Positions 25,079-25,352 of a DNA stretch of 25,352 nucleotides are shown piece after piece. The stretch is from a virus, in the IMG/VR virus record IMGVR_UViG_3300036399_000073, positions 1-25,352 of that record; one strand, given 5' to 3'. How positions within the stretch are numbered: position 1 is the first letter of the stretch; each line of letters starts with the position of its first letter. A program made the position numbers and the translations under genes. Below the pieces are notes generated by a model. The model was not told the origin of the DNA and searched no databases. It saw only the letters and a list, made by a program, of their open reading frames with translations.

Positions 25079-25352
25079 TCATATCACCTTTTTTGGTCTG
25101 CCGCCCAGCTTGCCAGAATTTCTGTTGATCTCAACCCTAGCGGCACGACTAGCAATCTCTTTGTCAGCCCGGGAATTGATGTAACCCGCGTCAGTCCGTT
25201 CAAAGAACTCGTTCAACACCGGCGCAACAACGTCCTCATCCAGCCGAACCCGTCGCACTACGGCTGCAAGGTCAAGCGGCAGTGGCTGCTCGCTGATGTA
25301 GTACCAGTCCAGCAGGCGGCGGTAGGCTAAGTCCTCGGCATCCGCAAGGTGC
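25079..25352 (-). CDS. DUF1376 protein, partial (N-terminus beyond window)
   Basis: The frame enters from the right edge and ends with TGA at 25079. The visible 90 residues read LADAEDLAYRRLLDWYYISE then QPLPLDLAAVVRRVRL, FFERTDAGYINSRADKEI and a basic end, SGKLGGRPKKVI. This is a DUF1376 domain, paralogous to the next gene (AEDLAYRRLLDWYY versus LEDLAYRRLLDWVY), ending right after the GGRPKK motif. It therefore lacks the C-terminal initiator part, so it may be a domain-only form. About 100 gene-free bases separate it from the next start, in which I see no clear promoter. Confidence 0.82.
   Translation of the reverse strand, partial: HLADAEDLAYRRLLDWYYISEQPLPLDLAAVVRRVRLDEDVVAPVLNEFFERTDAGYINSRADKEIASRAARVEINRNSGKLGGRPKKVI

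Overview
The window is part of the genome of a tailed double-stranded DNA phage (Caudoviricetes). It contains a complete packaging and capsid block: small and large terminase, portal, scaffold-like protein and major capsid protein. It also has phage recombination genes (RusA, Ref, HNH) and dense runs of short genes joined by ATGA or GTGA overlaps. Nearly everything is read on the minus strand, so transcription runs from high to low coordinates. There is no integrase, DNA polymerase, RNA polymerase, tail fibre or lysis gene that I can recognise, so lifestyle and morphology stay open. Several accessory proteins, such as the 'AQPEQEP' repeat protein, the 'IHPDDEHL.YGPIS' pair and the GGK-rich virion protein, resemble proteins I associate with phages of freshwater Betaproteobacteria (Burkholderiales). 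That host guess is inference from family resemblance.

Right end (25352 to 21438), replication and recombination: two adjacent DUF1376-type replication genes (the first cut by the window edge), a zinc-ribbon protein, several short coupled ORFs, a RusA resolvase, conserved hypotheticals, then an HNH-AP2 homing endonuclease inserted at a ref locus. A 19-codon remnant of a former ref start survives upstream of the HNH gene and a full ref gene of another allele lies downstream. The second DUF1376 gene carries a six-unit heptamer array and an 18-bp direct repeat read in two different frames, which makes it a candidate replication origin.

Middle (21437 to 16466), accessory region: three transcription units, each preceded by the same regulatory module. 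The module is a GTGTAA-N7-TTACAC inverted repeat overlapping a possible -10, plus a GGTAACAC box just before the start codon. The units hold an OB-fold/zinc protein, a tandem pair of paralogues, a repeat-rich protein and two tiny membrane peptides.

Packaging block (16419 to 12798): a small protein, a 2-oxoglutarate/Fe(II) oxygenase, TerS and TerL, then a gene-free stretch of about 350 bases. This stretch has a strong terminator-like hairpin and several further hairpins that look like a structured RNA. A small zinc-binding protein follows.

Virion block (12805 to 1): a 1251-residue polyvalent-type protein with an ADP-ribosyltransferase domain, one small plus-strand gene with its own promoter, the portal, small coupled genes, a GroES-like co-chaperonin, a scaffold-like protein, two structural proteins, the major capsid protein with a terminator behind it, and three more probable virion proteins. 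The co-chaperonin, scaffold and capsid probably act together in head assembly. The ADP-ribosyltransferase protein is probably carried in the particle and delivered to the host.
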